Positions 1 through 9,468 of a stretch of 64,000 nt of DNA are shown here, in pieces. The stretch is from contig LNEE01000048.1 in assembly GCA_001464895.1 (NCBI GenBank), positions 1 through 64,000 on the forward strand, written 5' to 3'. A model generated the notes under the pieces. It searched no databases. It had not been told where the DNA came from and was given only the letters and a program-made list of their open reading frames with translations. Position numbers and translations under genes: made by a program. Every line of letters starts with the position of its first letter. The first letter of the stretch is position 1. Source of the stretch: Betaproteobacteria bacterium Ga0077532 (GTDB taxonomy: Bacteria > Pseudomonadota > Gammaproteobacteria > Burkholderiales > Ga0077523).

Positions 1-2
1 CC

Positions 3-3000
3 GATGACCGTCTCGATGGCGGAGACGGAGGTGGTGCCCGCACCGACCATGCGCAGCACGTCGGAGGAACCGCTGGTGCCCACGACGGACTCGACGTTGC
101 TGATGCCCAGCGTGCCGCCGGAGAGCATGGAGACCGAATCGGTGCTACTGCCACCGAGGACGGTTTCCACCAGGGACACGGCCAACTCGCCGCCGCCGAG
201 GTTGCGGACCACATCGATGCCGGCGCTGCCGGAGACGGTGTCCACGGCGGAGACGGCCGTGGTGCCGGCGCCGAGCATGGAGACGTGATCGACGTCGGTG
301 GTGCCCACAACGGTCTCGACGCCGGAGACGCCGAGGCTGCCGCCTTCGAGCAGCGTCACCACATCCGTTTCGCGGCTGCCGAGGACCGATTCGACAGCGG
401 AGACCTTGACCGCTCCGGCGCCGACGATGCGGAGGATGTCACCGGTCTGATCGGAACCGACCACGGTCTCGACGCTGCTGGTGGCAAGGGTACCGGTGGC
501 GAGCATGGAGACCACATCGGTGGCCGCGTTGCCCAGCACCGTCTCGATCGCGGAGACGGAGAGATCGGAGGCGCCGAGGGTGCGAACGATGTCGGTGCCC
601 GACGTGCCGACGATGGTCTCGATGGCCGACGCGGCGACGGTGCCTGCGCCCAGCAGGGACACGACGTCGACGTCGGTGCTGCCCAGGATGGTTTCGATGG
701 AGCTGGTGGCGAGGTCACCGCCACCGAGCATCATCGTGGTGTCGGTCGCGACCGTGCCGAGGACCGTCTCGACGGCGCTGACGCGGAAGGTGCCGCCACC
801 GAGGTTGCGGACGATGTCCGTGGTCGCGTCGGTGCCAATGACCGAATCCACTGCGCTCACGGTCAGCGTGCCGGTGGCCAGCATCGTGACCGCATCGGTG
901 GCGGCGGTACCCACCACGGTTTCGATGGCGGAGACCGAGAGGTCGGAGGCACCGAGGGTGCGCACGATGTCGGTGCCGGCGCTGCCGGTCAAGGATTCCA
1001 CGGCGGAGACGGCCACGGTGCCTGCGCCGAGCATGGCGATGGCGTCTGTGCCGGTGGTGCCGACCACGGTCTCGATCGACGACACCGCAGTGTCACCTCC
1101 GGAGAGCAGGACGGCGGTGTCGACTGCGATGGTGCCGATCACGGATTCGACGTTGGACACGCGCACGGTGCCGCCGCCCAGTTGGGTGACGACGTCCACT
1201 TCGTCGGAACCGCGCACCGTTTCGACGGCGGACACGGCCAGGCTGCCGCCGGAGATCATCCCGACGTTGTCTGCGCCGGAGGAGCCGATCACTGTTTCGA
1301 TGGCCGACACCGAGGCGGTACCCGCGCCCAGCATCCGCAGGGCGTCGGTGGAGCCGGAGGTGCCCACGACGGATTCGATGCTGCTGGTGGCAAGCGGTCC
1401 GCCGGACAGCATGGTGACGGAGTCGGTGGCAATGCCGCCCAGGACGGTCTCCACCAGCGAGACCGCCAGCTCCCCGCCGCCGAGGTTGCGGACCACGTCG
1501 GTACCGGCGCTGCCGGAGACCGTTTCCACGCCAGAGACCGCCGTGGTGCCAGCGCCCAGCAAGGAGACGTTGTCCACATCGGTGGAACCCCGCACCGTCT
1601 CGATGCCCGAGACGGCAACGGCGCCGCCTTCGATCATCGCGATCGTGTCGATCCCGGTGCCGGTGCTGCCGAGGACCGTTTCCACGGCGGCGATGGAGAC
1701 CGTGCCGGCGCCCAGCATGCGGACGGTGTCGGTGGTCTGGTCGGAGCCCCTGACGGTTTCGATGCTGCTCACCGCCATCGTGCCGGTCCCGAGCATCGTG
1801 GCGGAGTCGGTGGATGTCGTGCCCTGCAGGGTCTCGACGTTGGAGACGACGAGTTCGCCGCCGCCCAATGCGCGGACCGTGTCGGTGCCAGAGCTGCCGA
1901 TGACGGTCTCGATGCGCGAGACGCCGACGTTGCCGGCACCCAGCAGGGTGGCGGTGTCGTCGCCGGCGGTGCCCACCAGGGTTTCGATGGACGACATGGC
2001 GAGTCCGCCCGACGACATCATGGACACCGCATCCGCCGCGGTGCTGCCCAGTACGGTCTCGACGTCGCTCACCCGCACGGGGCCGCCACCCAGGATCGAC
2101 ACCACGTCGGCATCGGCGCTACCTAGCACGGTGTCGACGGCACTGGTGGCCACTGCACCGCCCGCGATCATGGAGACCGCATCGGGACGCGCACTTCCGA
2201 CGACGGTTTCGATGGCGGAGATGGAAGTCGTTCCACCGCCCAGAATCGTCAGCGTGTCGGTGGATGTCGTGCCCACCACCGTCTCGATGCTGGTGGCGGT
2301 CACGCCTCCCGCCGAAAGCATGCTGATGGCGTCGGTGGCGTTGCTGCCGGTGACCGTCTCAACCCGGGAGACTGCGATCTCGCCGCCGCCCAGCACTTGT
2401 ACGTTGTCGTTGCCTGTCGAACCCAGGACCGTTTCCACCTGGCTCACGCGCACCGTGCCGCCCGACAGCAGGCTCACGACATCGGTCTCGGCCGTGCCGA
2501 CCACCGTCTCGACGACACTGGTGGCGAGGCTGCCGCTGCTCAGCATCGAGACGGCGTCGTTGGCTGTGGAGCCCAGCACGGTCTCGATGGCGGACACGGA
2601 GGCACTGCCGCTGCCGATCATGCGCAGGATGTCCCCGGTCTGATCCGAGCCGATCACCGACTCCACACTGCTGGTGGCAAGCGTTCCGGTGGCAAGCATC
2701 GTGACGGTGTCTGCGCTGGATGTGCCGCCCAGCACGGTCTCGATGGCGGACACCGAGGTGTCGCCTGCGCCACCGACGAAGCGCAGCACGTCCGTGCCGG
2801 CGCTGCCGGTGACGGATTCCACGGCGGAGATGGCGGTGTTGCCGGCGCCCAGCATCGACACGGCGTCGACTTCGGCGCTGCCCACGAGGGTTTCGACGGA
2901 GGAGATGGCGAGCGCGCCACCGTCCAGTTTCGTGATGACGTCCGTGTCGGCGCCACCGATGACGGTTTCCACGGCCGTCACCCGCAGGGCGCTGGCGCCG

Positions 3001-5591
3001 AGCGTGGTGACAGCGTCTGCGCCGCCGGAGCCCGTGACCGTCTCGACACCGCTCACGGCGATGGTGCCAGCGGCGAGCATCTCCACGCCATCCCGGCCCG
3101 AACCGCCCAGCACGGTCTCGATGGCGGACACGGCGATGTTGCCCGCGGTCAGCGTGCGGACCACGTCGGTGCCGCTGCTGCCGGTGATCGTGTCCACGGC
3201 GGAGACCGCGACGGTGCCCGCACCCAGCATCGACACGAGGTCGACCTCGGCTGTGCCCACCAGCGTATCGACAGAAGAGATGGCAAGGGTGCCGGAGTTC
3301 ATCATCACGGCGGTGTCAGCGGCCGTGCTGCCCAGCACGGTCTCGACGTCGCTCACGCGCACCGCCCCGCCGCCGAGCATCGACAGCACGTCGGCGCCGG
3401 AGCTTCCGACCACGGTCTCGACGGCGCTTGCGGCGAGGGTCCCGCTGTTCATCATGGCGACGGCATCGACACGGGTGCTGCCGATGACCGTCTCGATGGC
3501 GGAAACGGAGGCTGTGCCGGCGCCCAGCATGCGCAGTACGTCGGTGGATTCGGAGCCCTGGATCGTCTCGATGCTGCTCGCGGCGAGCGTGCCTGCAGAG
3601 AGCATGGTGACGGCATCGGTGGCGAACGTGCCGGTGACCGTCTCCACCTGGGATACGGCGAGCGTGCCGCCACCTGCCATCCCGACGATGTCGGTACCGG
3701 AAGATCCCAGGACGGTCTCGATGGCGCTCGCCACGACGGCACCGCCGGACATGAGGTTGAGCACGTCCGTCGTGTCCGTGCCGATGACCGTCTCGACGAT
3801 GCTGGTGGCGAGGGTGCCGTTGCCGAGCATGACCGCGGTATCGCTGCCCGCGGAGCCGAGTACGGTCTCGATGGCGGACACCGAGGCGCGCCCGGCGCCG
3901 AGCACCCGCAGGATGTCCCCGGTCTGATCCGAGCCGATCACCGATTCCACGCTGCTGGTCGCGAGCGTGCCGGTGGCGAGCATCGTGACGGTGTCGGCGG
4001 CAGAGGCGCCACCCACGACCGTTTCGATCGCGGACACCGAAGTGTTCCCCGCGCCGCCCACGAATCGCAGCACGTCCGTTCCGGCGCTTCCGGTGACGGA
4101 TTCCACCGCGGACATCGCGGTCGTGCCGGCGCCGAGCATGGAGACGTTGTCGGTGCCGGTGGAGCCCACGAGGGTTTCCACGGAAGAGATTGCGATGTCG
4201 CCGGCCGAGAGCATCGTCGCGCTGTCGGTGCCCGACCCGCCCAGAACGGTTTCGACACCGCTGACGGCCATGGCGCCGCCGCCCAGGGTGGACACCACAT
4301 CGGCACCGGAACTGCCGAGTACGGTTTCGACCGCGCTGGTGGCGAGGCTGCCGCTTTCCATCATGGCAACGGCGTCGGCGCGCGAGCTCCCGATGACTGT
4401 CTCGATCGCGGAGACGGAGGTCGTGCCGGCGCCCAGCATGCGAAGCACGTCGGCGGATTCAGTGCCCTGGACCGTGTCGATGCTGCTCATGGCGAGCGTG
4501 CCGGCGGAGAGCATCGTGACGGATTCGACGGCGTTGGTCCCAGTCACGGTCTCCACCAACGACACCGCGACCGTTCCGGCGCCGGCGACGTTGACGACAT
4601 CGGTGCCGGAAGAGCCGAGGACCGACTCCACCGCGCTGACGCGGACCGAGCCGGCGCCGAGCATGGAGAGAACGTCGGTGCCACTGCTGCCGGTGATGGT
4701 CTCCACCGAACTCACGGCCAGATCGCCGGACGCTGCCAGGGTGACCTGGTCGGCGCCGGTGCTGCCCAGCACGGTCTCGATGGCGGACACGTTTGCGTTG
4801 CCAGCCCCGAGGAGCTGCAGGGTGTCACCAGCATCGCTGGTGCCCACCACGGATTCGATGCTGCTCGCGGCGAGGTTGCCACCCGAGAGCATGTTGACGA
4901 TGTCTAAGCCGGCGCCGCCGATCACGGATTCCACGTCGGAGACTGCGACACTGCCACCGCCCAAGATGCTGACAGTGTCCGTGGCGGCTGTACCCAGCAC
5001 GGTGTCGACTGCGCTGACGCGGATGGCGCCTTCGCTCAGCATCGTGATCACTTCCGCCCCGGTGTTCCCCACCACCGTCTCGACCAGCGAGACCGAGAGT
5101 GCGGAACCCCCTGCGAGGGTCACGACATCGACCGCCGTGCTGCCGAGAACGGTCTCGACTTCGGACACGCGCGTGGCACCAGCGCCGATTCGCGTGAGCA
5201 CGTCCGTACCGCTGCTGCCCATCACGGATTCCACGCTGCTCACTGCCAGTTCGCCCGCGGCGAGCATCGAGACGATGTCTGCCGCCGTGCTTCCGATGAC
5301 GGTTTCCACGGCAGAGAGAGAGATGTCACCGGCCCGAAGAAGCCGGACGATGTCGCCGCTCTCGCCGGTGGCCACCAGGGATTCGACCGCGCTGACTGCG
5401 ACGGTGGTGGCTGCGGTGTCCATCATGATGATGGAGTCCGCCGCCCCCGTGGAGCCGATGACGGTTTCGATGGCCGAGATCGATGCGGTGCCGCCTTGCC
5501 CGAGCAGAGAGACGCGATCTGTGGTCCCTGTGGTGCCCTCGACACTGTCGTTGAGGGTGGTCACACCGGCGGTCGTGGAAAACGTCGTCAT
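3..5591 (-). CDS. Giant tandem-repeat protein, N-terminal part (RTX-like beta-repeat, probable secreted adhesin)
   Basis: Seen: reading leftwards from ATG at 5591 the frame stays open for 1863 codons to the window edge; I checked each TTA, CTA and TCA triplet on the plus strand and none falls in this frame. The start has a strong Shine-Dalgarno (AAGGAG, 5603-5598, 6-base spacing). The product begins MTTFSTTAGVTTLND, has no signal peptide, and soon becomes a tandem array of about 74 units of 25 residues (75 bases; some 26-27). The unit resembles VSxVETVhGSxGxDxVxhLGAG, rich in G, S, T, V and A, with no Cys in the roughly 400 residues I translated. Each unit holds a degenerate RTX nonapeptide (GSxGxDxVx). 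Known: giant RTX proteins leave by type I secretion using a C-terminal signal, which would lie outside this window. Inference: extracellular beta-roll adhesin or surface protein. The C-terminus and the exporter are not visible. Confidence 0.8.
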   Translation of the reverse strand, partial: MTTFSTTAGVTTLNDSVEGTTGTTDRVSLLGQGGTASISAIETVIGSTGAADSIIMMDTAATTVAVSAVESLVATGESGDIVRLLRAGDISLSAVETVIGSTAADIVSMLAAGELAVSSVESVMGSSGTDVLTRIGAGATRVSEVETVLGSTAVDVVTLAGGSALSVSLVETVVGNTGAEVITMLSEGAIRVSAVDTVLGTAATDTVSILGGGSVAVSDVESVIGGAGLDIVNMLSGGNLAASSIESVVGTSDAGDTLQLLGAGNANVSAIETVLGSTGADQVTLAASGDLAVSSVETITGSSGTDVLSMLGAGSVRVSAVESVLGSSGTDVVNVAGAGTVAVSLVETVTGTNAVESVTMLSAGTLAMSSIDTVQGTESADVLRMLGAGTTSVSAIETVIGSSRADAVAMMESGSLATSAVETVLGSSGADVVSTLGGGAMAVSGVETVLGGSGTDSATMLSAGDIAISSVETLVGSTGTDNVSMLGAGTTAMSAVESVTGSAGTDVLRFVGGAGNTSVSAIETVVGGASAADTVTMLATGTLATSSVESVIGSDQTGDILRVLGAGRASVSAIETVLGSAGSDTAVMLGNGTLATSIVETVIGTDTTDVLNLMSGGAVVASAIETVLGSSGTDIVGMAGGGTLAVSQVETVTGTFATDAVTMLSAGTLAASSIETIQGSESTDVLRMLGAGTASVSAIETVIGSTRVDAVAMMNSGTLAASAVETVVGSSGADVLSMLGGGAVRVSDVETVLGSTAADTAVMMNSGTLAISSVDTLVGTAEVDLVSMLGAGTVAVSAVDTITGSSGTDVVRTLTAGNIAVSAIETVLGGSGRDGVEMLAAGTIAVSGVETVTGSGGADAVTTLGASALRVTAVETVIGGADTDVITKLDGGALAISSVETLVGSAEVDAVSMLGAGNTAISAVESVTGSAGTDVLRFVGGAGDTSVSAIETVLGGTSSADTVTMLATGTLATSSVESVIGSDQTGDILRMIGSGSASVSAIETVLGSTANDAVSMLSSGSLATSVVETVVGTAETDVVSLLSGGTVRVSQVETVLGSTGNDNVQVLGGGEIAVSRVETVTGSNATDAISMLSAGGVTATSIETVVGTTSTDTLTILGGGTTSISAIETVVGSARPDAVSMIAGGAVATSAVDTVLGSADADVVSILGGGPVRVSDVETVLGSTAADAVSMMSSGGLAMSSIETLVGTAGDDTATLLGAGNVGVSRIETVIGSSGTDTVRALGGGELVVSNVETLQGTTSTDSATMLGTGTMAVSSIETVRGSDQTTDTVRMLGAGTVSIAAVETVLGSTGTGIDTIAMIEGGAVAVSGIETVRGSTDVDNVSLLGAGTTAVSGVETVSGSAGTDVVRNLGGGELAVSLVETVLGGIATDSVTMLSGGPLATSSIESVVGTSGSTDALRMLGAGTASVSAIETVIGSSGADNVGMISGGSLAVSAVETVRGSDEVDVVTQLGGGTVRVSNVESVIGTIAVDTAVLLSGGDTAVSSIETVVGTTGTDAIAMLGAGTVAVSAVESLTGSAGTDIVRTLGASDLSVSAIETVVGTAATDAVTMLATGTLTVSAVDSVIGTDATTDIVRNLGGGTFRVSAVETVLGTVATDTTMMLGGGDLATSSIETILGSTDVDVVSLLGAGTVAASAIETIVGTSGTDIVRTLGASDLSVSAIETVLGNAATDVVSMLATGTLATSSVETVVGSDQTGDILRIVGAGAVKVSAVESVLGSRETDVVTLLEGGSLGVSGVETVVGTTDVDHVSMLGAGTTAVSAVDTVSGSAGIDVVRNLGGGELAVSLVETVLGGSSTDSVSMLSGGTLGISNVESVVGTSGSSDVLRMVGAGTTSVSAIETVI

Positions 5592-6022
5592 CTATTGCTC
5601 CTTTCGCGTGCGCTTTGACGCACCCAGAAAAATCGTTCGGTGAGCGAGCGTTTCCTCGGATCGAACTCGCCGTGGTGATTTCTGACTGCCCACGAGCAAG
5701 TGCCATTGCGGAAACGAATCTCAGCTGTGCCGACGCGCTAACGACGTGAAACCTATGAAACTTGAACTTTCGAGCCGCATAAAGAGGCCTAAAGTTTTTT
5801 GAACTAGCGATTCCCGTCGCATACCGACCGACGGAGTCAGTTTTCCCGCGCGTTGCGCACCATCCGGAGGGCTGATGCGGCAATCGATCGGGTGGTCGCT
5901 GTGGGCTTCCGAACCGCCGCGAGAGGCTGCCTTGACGAGGGGATTGCCGGCCCGCTGGGAACCGTCGTACACTCCGGCCCCTGTTTTCTGCGGGTCGTTT
6001 CATCTGCCGGCAGGGACATCGT
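5592..6022. other. Intergenic region between the giant repeat gene and tRNA-Ala
   Basis: About 430 bases without a convincing gene. It holds the ribosome-binding site of the leftward giant gene, a short inverted repeat (GTGCG...CGCAC, about 5608-5623), and an AT-richer stretch around 5750-5810 that may contain the promoter of the leftward gene. The right part holds the tRNA promoter. Short open frames on both strands here have no recognisable product. Confidence 0.5.
5944..5973 (+). promoter_or_regulatory. Probable sigma-70 promoter of tRNA-Ala
   Basis: TTGCCG at 5944-5949 and TACACT at 5968-5973 are separated by 18 bases and followed by a GC-rich stretch, about 50 bases before the tRNA. The spacing and position fit a tRNA promoter. 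The match is read by eye. Confidence 0.5.
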
Positions 6023-6098
<76 letters not shown>

Positions 6099-6106
6099 CT
6101 ATTCAG

Positions 6107-6136
6107 CGCCCAACCACTTCGGTTGGGCGTTTTCGT
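6107..6136 (+). terminator. Intrinsic terminator after tRNA-Ala
   Basis: A nine-base-pair stem CGCCCAACC/GGTTGGGCG with a five-base loop, followed by GTTTTCGTTT, begins 9 bases after the tRNA 3' end. Confidence 0.8.
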
Positions 6137-6711
6137 TTCCGGGTCCGGCGACGCCGCGCCCGGGGGGGGGCGTGGATTGGCGTGGCCACGAGGTGAACGT
6201 GGTCAGCGGCGGACGGGCTTCGGTTGTCCTTCATGGCGCCCGTGCACCGGAAACCCGTCGCGTGTCTTGTCGCCGTCCCGGTAGGCGCGCTGCAAGCGAG
6301 GCCGACTCGCGCCGAGCCTACTTTCGCCCGCGGCCTCCCCTGCACCACGGTTGGCATAGGGGCGGCACCCCATCGACAGGCATCCACGGTCATCGAAACC
6401 GCGTCCCGCACAAGGAATGCCGAGCCGCGGCCTCCGAGGAGCTGTCGCGTCAGGCGTTCACCGATCTGCTGTGAAGGCGCCCAAAAGGCCTGATGGATGG
6501 GGCAGCACTTGGTTGGTGGTCCGACAGGATGCCCTCGACGCGGCTGCCTGCGACGCACCGGCGAGCGCTATCGATGGAAGCCGGCGCGGATGCCTGCCAC
6601 CATATCCGCTTCGCCGGGCTCTCCGGCCCTGGGTGGGCTTGCCGCTCAGCGGCCGGAGACCCACCCAATACACGAACGCGATCCCCCGACGACACCCGAC
6701 CGCATGGCGAG
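6137..6711. other. Non-coding or degenerate stretch upstream of the Wadjet locus
   Basis: About 575 bases between the tRNA terminator and the first gene of the defence locus. It includes an unusual run of G around 6162-6171. Open frames on both strands are short, Arg/Pro-rich and unrecognisable, typical of chance frames in GC-rich DNA. I see no integrase, no insertion sequence and no copy of the tRNA 3' end. It probably contains the promoter for the downstream operon, but I could not locate one convincingly. Confidence 0.4.
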
Positions 6712-7248
6712 ATGAACATGGCGCCGAAGAAGACGACCCCGAGCTGGACCGATGTGAAGAGCCGACTGGCCGATGTCGATCGCGCCGGTCTTGTCACCTT
6801 GCTTCACGACCTCTACACCGCGAGCAAGGACAACCAGACCTTCCTGCATGCTCGATTCGCGCTCGGCGACGATGTGCTGAAGCCCTACAAGATCGTCATC
6901 GACCGGTGGCTCTGGCCGGATGCGTTCAAGAACCAGAACACGTCGGTGACCAAGGCGAAGAAAGCGATCGCCGACTACAGGAAGGCCGTCGGCCAGCCGG
7001 AGGGGTTGGCCGAGCTCATGGTGTTCTTCTGCGAGTGCGCCGCGGGATTCGGAAGCGCCGTGGCCCTCCAGGACGAAGGCTACTTCGATGCCTTGGTGCG
7101 GATGTTCGAGCAGGCCTTGAAGGCAATCGAGGCGTTGTCGGAAGATCGGAGACCGGACCTGATGGCGCGCATGGATACCGTGCGTCAGCTCGGCCACCGC
7201 GTCGGATACGGCGTCGGCGACGCCATGGATCACCTCCTCGCCGGATAG
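6712..7248 (+). CDS. Conserved-looking protein of unknown function directly upstream of jetA
   Basis: 178 codons from ATG 6712 (a second in-frame ATG lies at 6718). The product starts MNMAPKKTTPSW, is soluble and probably helical, with no signal peptide or membrane segment. It contains recognisable-looking blocks such as LLHDLYTASKDNQTFLHARF and KAKKAIADYRKAVGQPEG. I do not recognise a named domain, although similar proteins are, in my recollection, widespread in proteobacteria. Its stop is only 11 bases before the proposed jetA start, so it is very likely co-transcribed with the Wadjet genes. Inference: a possible accessory or regulator of Wadjet, or a stand-alone island gene sharing the promoter. 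Nothing in the sequence decides its biochemical activity. An upstream ATG at 6493 in the same frame exists, but it would add Arg/Pro-rich, non-protein-like sequence, so I rejected it. Confidence 0.75.
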   Translation: MNMAPKKTTPSWTDVKSRLADVDRAGLVTLLHDLYTASKDNQTFLHARFALGDDVLKPYKIVIDRWLWPDAFKNQNTSVTKAKKAIADYRKAVGQPEGLAELMVFFCECAAGFGSAVALQDEGYFDALVRMFEQALKAIEALSEDRRPDLMARMDTVRQLGHRVGYGVGDAMDHLLAG

Positions 7249-7259
7249 GCCACCCCGTC

Positions 7260-8732
7260 TTGGATCACGCCACCCTCGGCTCACTCCGCGACCGCCATCC
7301 CGCCTGGCGGCTGCTCGCGTCGCCGCACGCACCGCTGGTGGCGGCCTTTCTGCATCGTGTCTTCGTCGCGCCCAACGTGCGCGTGATGAGCGAGGCCGAT
7401 CTCGCCGAGGCGCTGGACGACGAGTTGTTCGCCCTGCGTGAACAGCTCGGTGCCGACGCCTATCCGAAGGCTGCATCGGAGTACCTGAACGACTGGGCCG
7501 CGCCCGACAAAGGGTGGCTGCGCAAGTTCTACAAGCCGGGCACCGACGAGGCGCAGTTCGACCTGACGCCGGCCACCGAGAAGGCCATCGCCTGGCTCGG
7601 CACGCTCACCGAGCGTCCGTTCGTGGGGACCGAATCGCGATTGCTCACGCTCTTCGCGCTGCTGGAGCAGATCACCGCCGGCACCGAGGCCGACCCCGTC
7701 AAGCGGGTGGAGGACCTGCGCACGAAGCGCGATGCGCTCGACGCCGAGATCGCGCGGGTCCTGGCCGGTGATGTCCCGCTGCTCGACGACACGGCGGTCA
7801 AGGATCGCTTCCAGCAGTTCCAGCAGACTGCGCGCGAGCTGCTCGCCGACTTCCGCGAGGTCGAGCACAACTTCCGCAACCTCGACCGCAAGGTGCGCGA
7901 GAAGATCGCGCTGTGGGAAGGCGCCAAGGGCGCGCTGCTGGACGAAATCATGGGCGAGCGCGATGCGATCGGCGATTCCGACCAGGGCAGGAGCTTCCGC
8001 GCCTTCTGGGATTTCCTCATGTCCACCCGGCGGCAGGAGATGCTTTCGGAGCGGCTGGATCAGGTGCTCGCGCTGCCCGCGGTGGTCGCATTGAACCCGG
8101 AGCCGCGCACGCGCCGCGTGCATCACGACTGGCTGGAAGCCGGCGAACACACGCAGCGCACGGTGGCCCGGCTGTCGCAGCAGTTGCGCCGCTTCCTGGA
8201 CGACCGCGCCTTCCTCGAGAACCGCCGCATCCTCGACCTGCTGCACGGCATCGAGAGCAAGGCGCTGGCGCTGCGGGCGTCCCCGCCCAGGGAGGCCGTG
8301 ATGACCATCGACGCGCAGGGTGCGGACATCGAGCTGCCGCTGGAGCGCCCGCTGTTCACGCCGAGCGTGAAGCCGCTGCTCGCCGCACTGACGCTCGTGG
8401 CCGGCGGGGACGATGTCGACACCGCGCGATTGTTCGATCAGATCGTCGTCGACAAGGCCCGCCTGCGCGCCGTGCTCCAGCGTGCGCTCCGGCGCGAGGC
8501 GCAGATCACGTTGCACGATCTGGTGGAGGCCGAGCCCCTGCGTCAGGGCCTGGCGGAGCTGGTGGCCTATCTGGAGCTGGCGCACGCGGCGGATGGCGCC
8601 ATCGCGTCGGACGGCTGGCGCGCGGTCGTGGACGAAGGCGTCGAGGAGACGATCCGCTGGCAGGCTGGCGATGCGCTGGGCGAGCCGGTGATGCGCGAGG
8701 CACGCCTTCCCCGCGTGATCTTCACGCGATGA
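7260..8732 (+). CDS. jetA: Wadjet protein JetA (DUF3375), kleisin-like subunit
   Basis: 490 codons. The frame is open further upstream, but homology begins at TTG 7260 (M-D-H-A-T-L-G-S-L-R, then HPAWRLL), the usual N-terminus of DUF3375 proteins, so I chose this rare start; a weak TAGG sits about 10 bases upstream. Blocks include AAFLHRVFVAPNVR near the start and a long helical centre (EVEHNFRNLDRKVREKIALWEG). Known: JetA is the kleisin-type bridge of the JetABC SMC complex that extrudes and recognises small circular DNA. It is followed 22 bases later by jetB and forms the first core gene of the operon. Length and order match type I Wadjet. Confidence 0.9.
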   Translation: MDHATLGSLRDRHPAWRLLASPHAPLVAAFLHRVFVAPNVRVMSEADLAEALDDELFALREQLGADAYPKAASEYLNDWAAPDKGWLRKFYKPGTDEAQFDLTPATEKAIAWLGTLTERPFVGTESRLLTLFALLEQITAGTEADPVKRVEDLRTKRDALDAEIARVLAGDVPLLDDTAVKDRFQQFQQTARELLADFREVEHNFRNLDRKVREKIALWEGAKGALLDEIMGERDAIGDSDQGRSFRAFWDFLMSTRRQEMLSERLDQVLALPAVVALNPEPRTRRVHHDWLEAGEHTQRTVARLSQQLRRFLDDRAFLENRRILDLLHGIESKALALRASPPREAVMTIDAQGADIELPLERPLFTPSVKPLLAALTLVAGGDDVDTARLFDQIVVDKARLRAVLQRALRREAQITLHDLVEAEPLRQGLAELVAYLELAHAADGAIASDGWRAVVDEGVEETIRWQAGDALGEPVMREARLPRVIFTR

Positions 8733-8754
8733 AAATGGAAACGAGGCGGACGAG

Positions 8755-9468
8755 TTGAACGACATGCACGACACCGGCAACGAGACCGGGCCGATCGACG
8801 CTCCAACGGGCGCGCCGCCGGTCGTGCCCGAACTGTCGTTGCTCATGGTGCACCTGCTGAAAGGCGTGCTGTACCGCGACGACGACGAGCGCCTCTGGGC
8901 GAGTCTGCTGCGACTGCAGGCGCGGGTGCGTGAACAGGCGTCGGTGTTGCTGCTCGATCTCGTGCTGGACGAAGCCGAGGGCTATGCCTTCCTCAGGAGC
9001 CGCCCGGACCCCGAAGATGCCGAAGGCGCGCCGCGCATGCCGCGCCTCGTGGCACGCCGGCAGCTTTCCTACGCCGTGAGCCTGATGCTCGCGCTGCTTC
9101 GCAAGCGGATGGCGGAGTTCGACGCCGGTGGCGGTGACACCCGGCTCGTGCTCTCGCGCGAGGACATCGCCGATCTGATGCGCGTCTTCCTCCCAGACGG
9201 GTCGAACGAGGCCCGCCTCGTCGACCAGGTGGACGCGACCCTCTCCAAGGTGGTCGAACTGGGTTTTCTGCGACGGCTCGAGCCCTCTGCGGGCAGCGGT
9301 CAGGCATCGGGATCGAACAAGGCGAAGCACAAGGGGCATTACGAAGTGAGGCGCATCCTCCGGGCGTTCGTCGATGCGCAGTGGCTCGCGGACTTCGACG
9401 CGCGGCTGGAGACCTATCGCACGGCGCTCGCCGCATCGGAATCGACGAAGGGGGCCGCCGATGCGTGA
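8755..9468 (+). CDS. jetB: Wadjet protein JetB (DUF4194), KITE-like subunit
   Basis: 237 codons from TTG 8755, with GAGG about 9 bases upstream; ATG 8764 is the alternative start. The acidic N-terminus is followed by [19 protein letters not shown] and winged-helix-like blocks ([34 protein letters not shown]) typical of DUF4194. Known: JetB is the KITE (MukE-like) subunit that docks on the JetA kleisin in the Wadjet SMC complex. The gene overlaps jetC by 8 bases, implying translational coupling and stoichiometric production. A short Gly/Ser-rich stretch ([10 protein letters not shown]) near the C-terminal third looks like a linker. Confidence 0.9.
   Translation: MNDMHDTGNETGPIDAPTGAPPVVPELSLLMVHLLKGVLYRDDDERLWASLLRLQARVREQASVLLLDLVLDEAEGYAFLRSRPDPEDAEGAPRMPRLVARRQLSYAVSLMLALLRKRMAEFDAGGGDTRLVLSREDIADLMRVFLPDGSNEARLVDQVDATLSKVVELGFLRRLEPSAGSGQASGSNKAKHKGHYEVRRILRAFVDAQWLADFDARLETYRTALAASESTKGAADA

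Noticed and set aside
285-4907. Long plus-strand open frames (up to 836 codons) in the repeat region
   Set aside because: They are antisense to the 1863-codon minus-strand repeat gene, which has a clear start, Shine-Dalgarno and periodic protein; the plus-strand products show only the mirrored DNA repeat and no protein-like composition.
3-5591. The regular 75-base repeat as a CRISPR or satellite array
   Set aside because: Units diverge with silent and conservative changes and keep one open frame throughout; there are no unique spacers between identical repeats.
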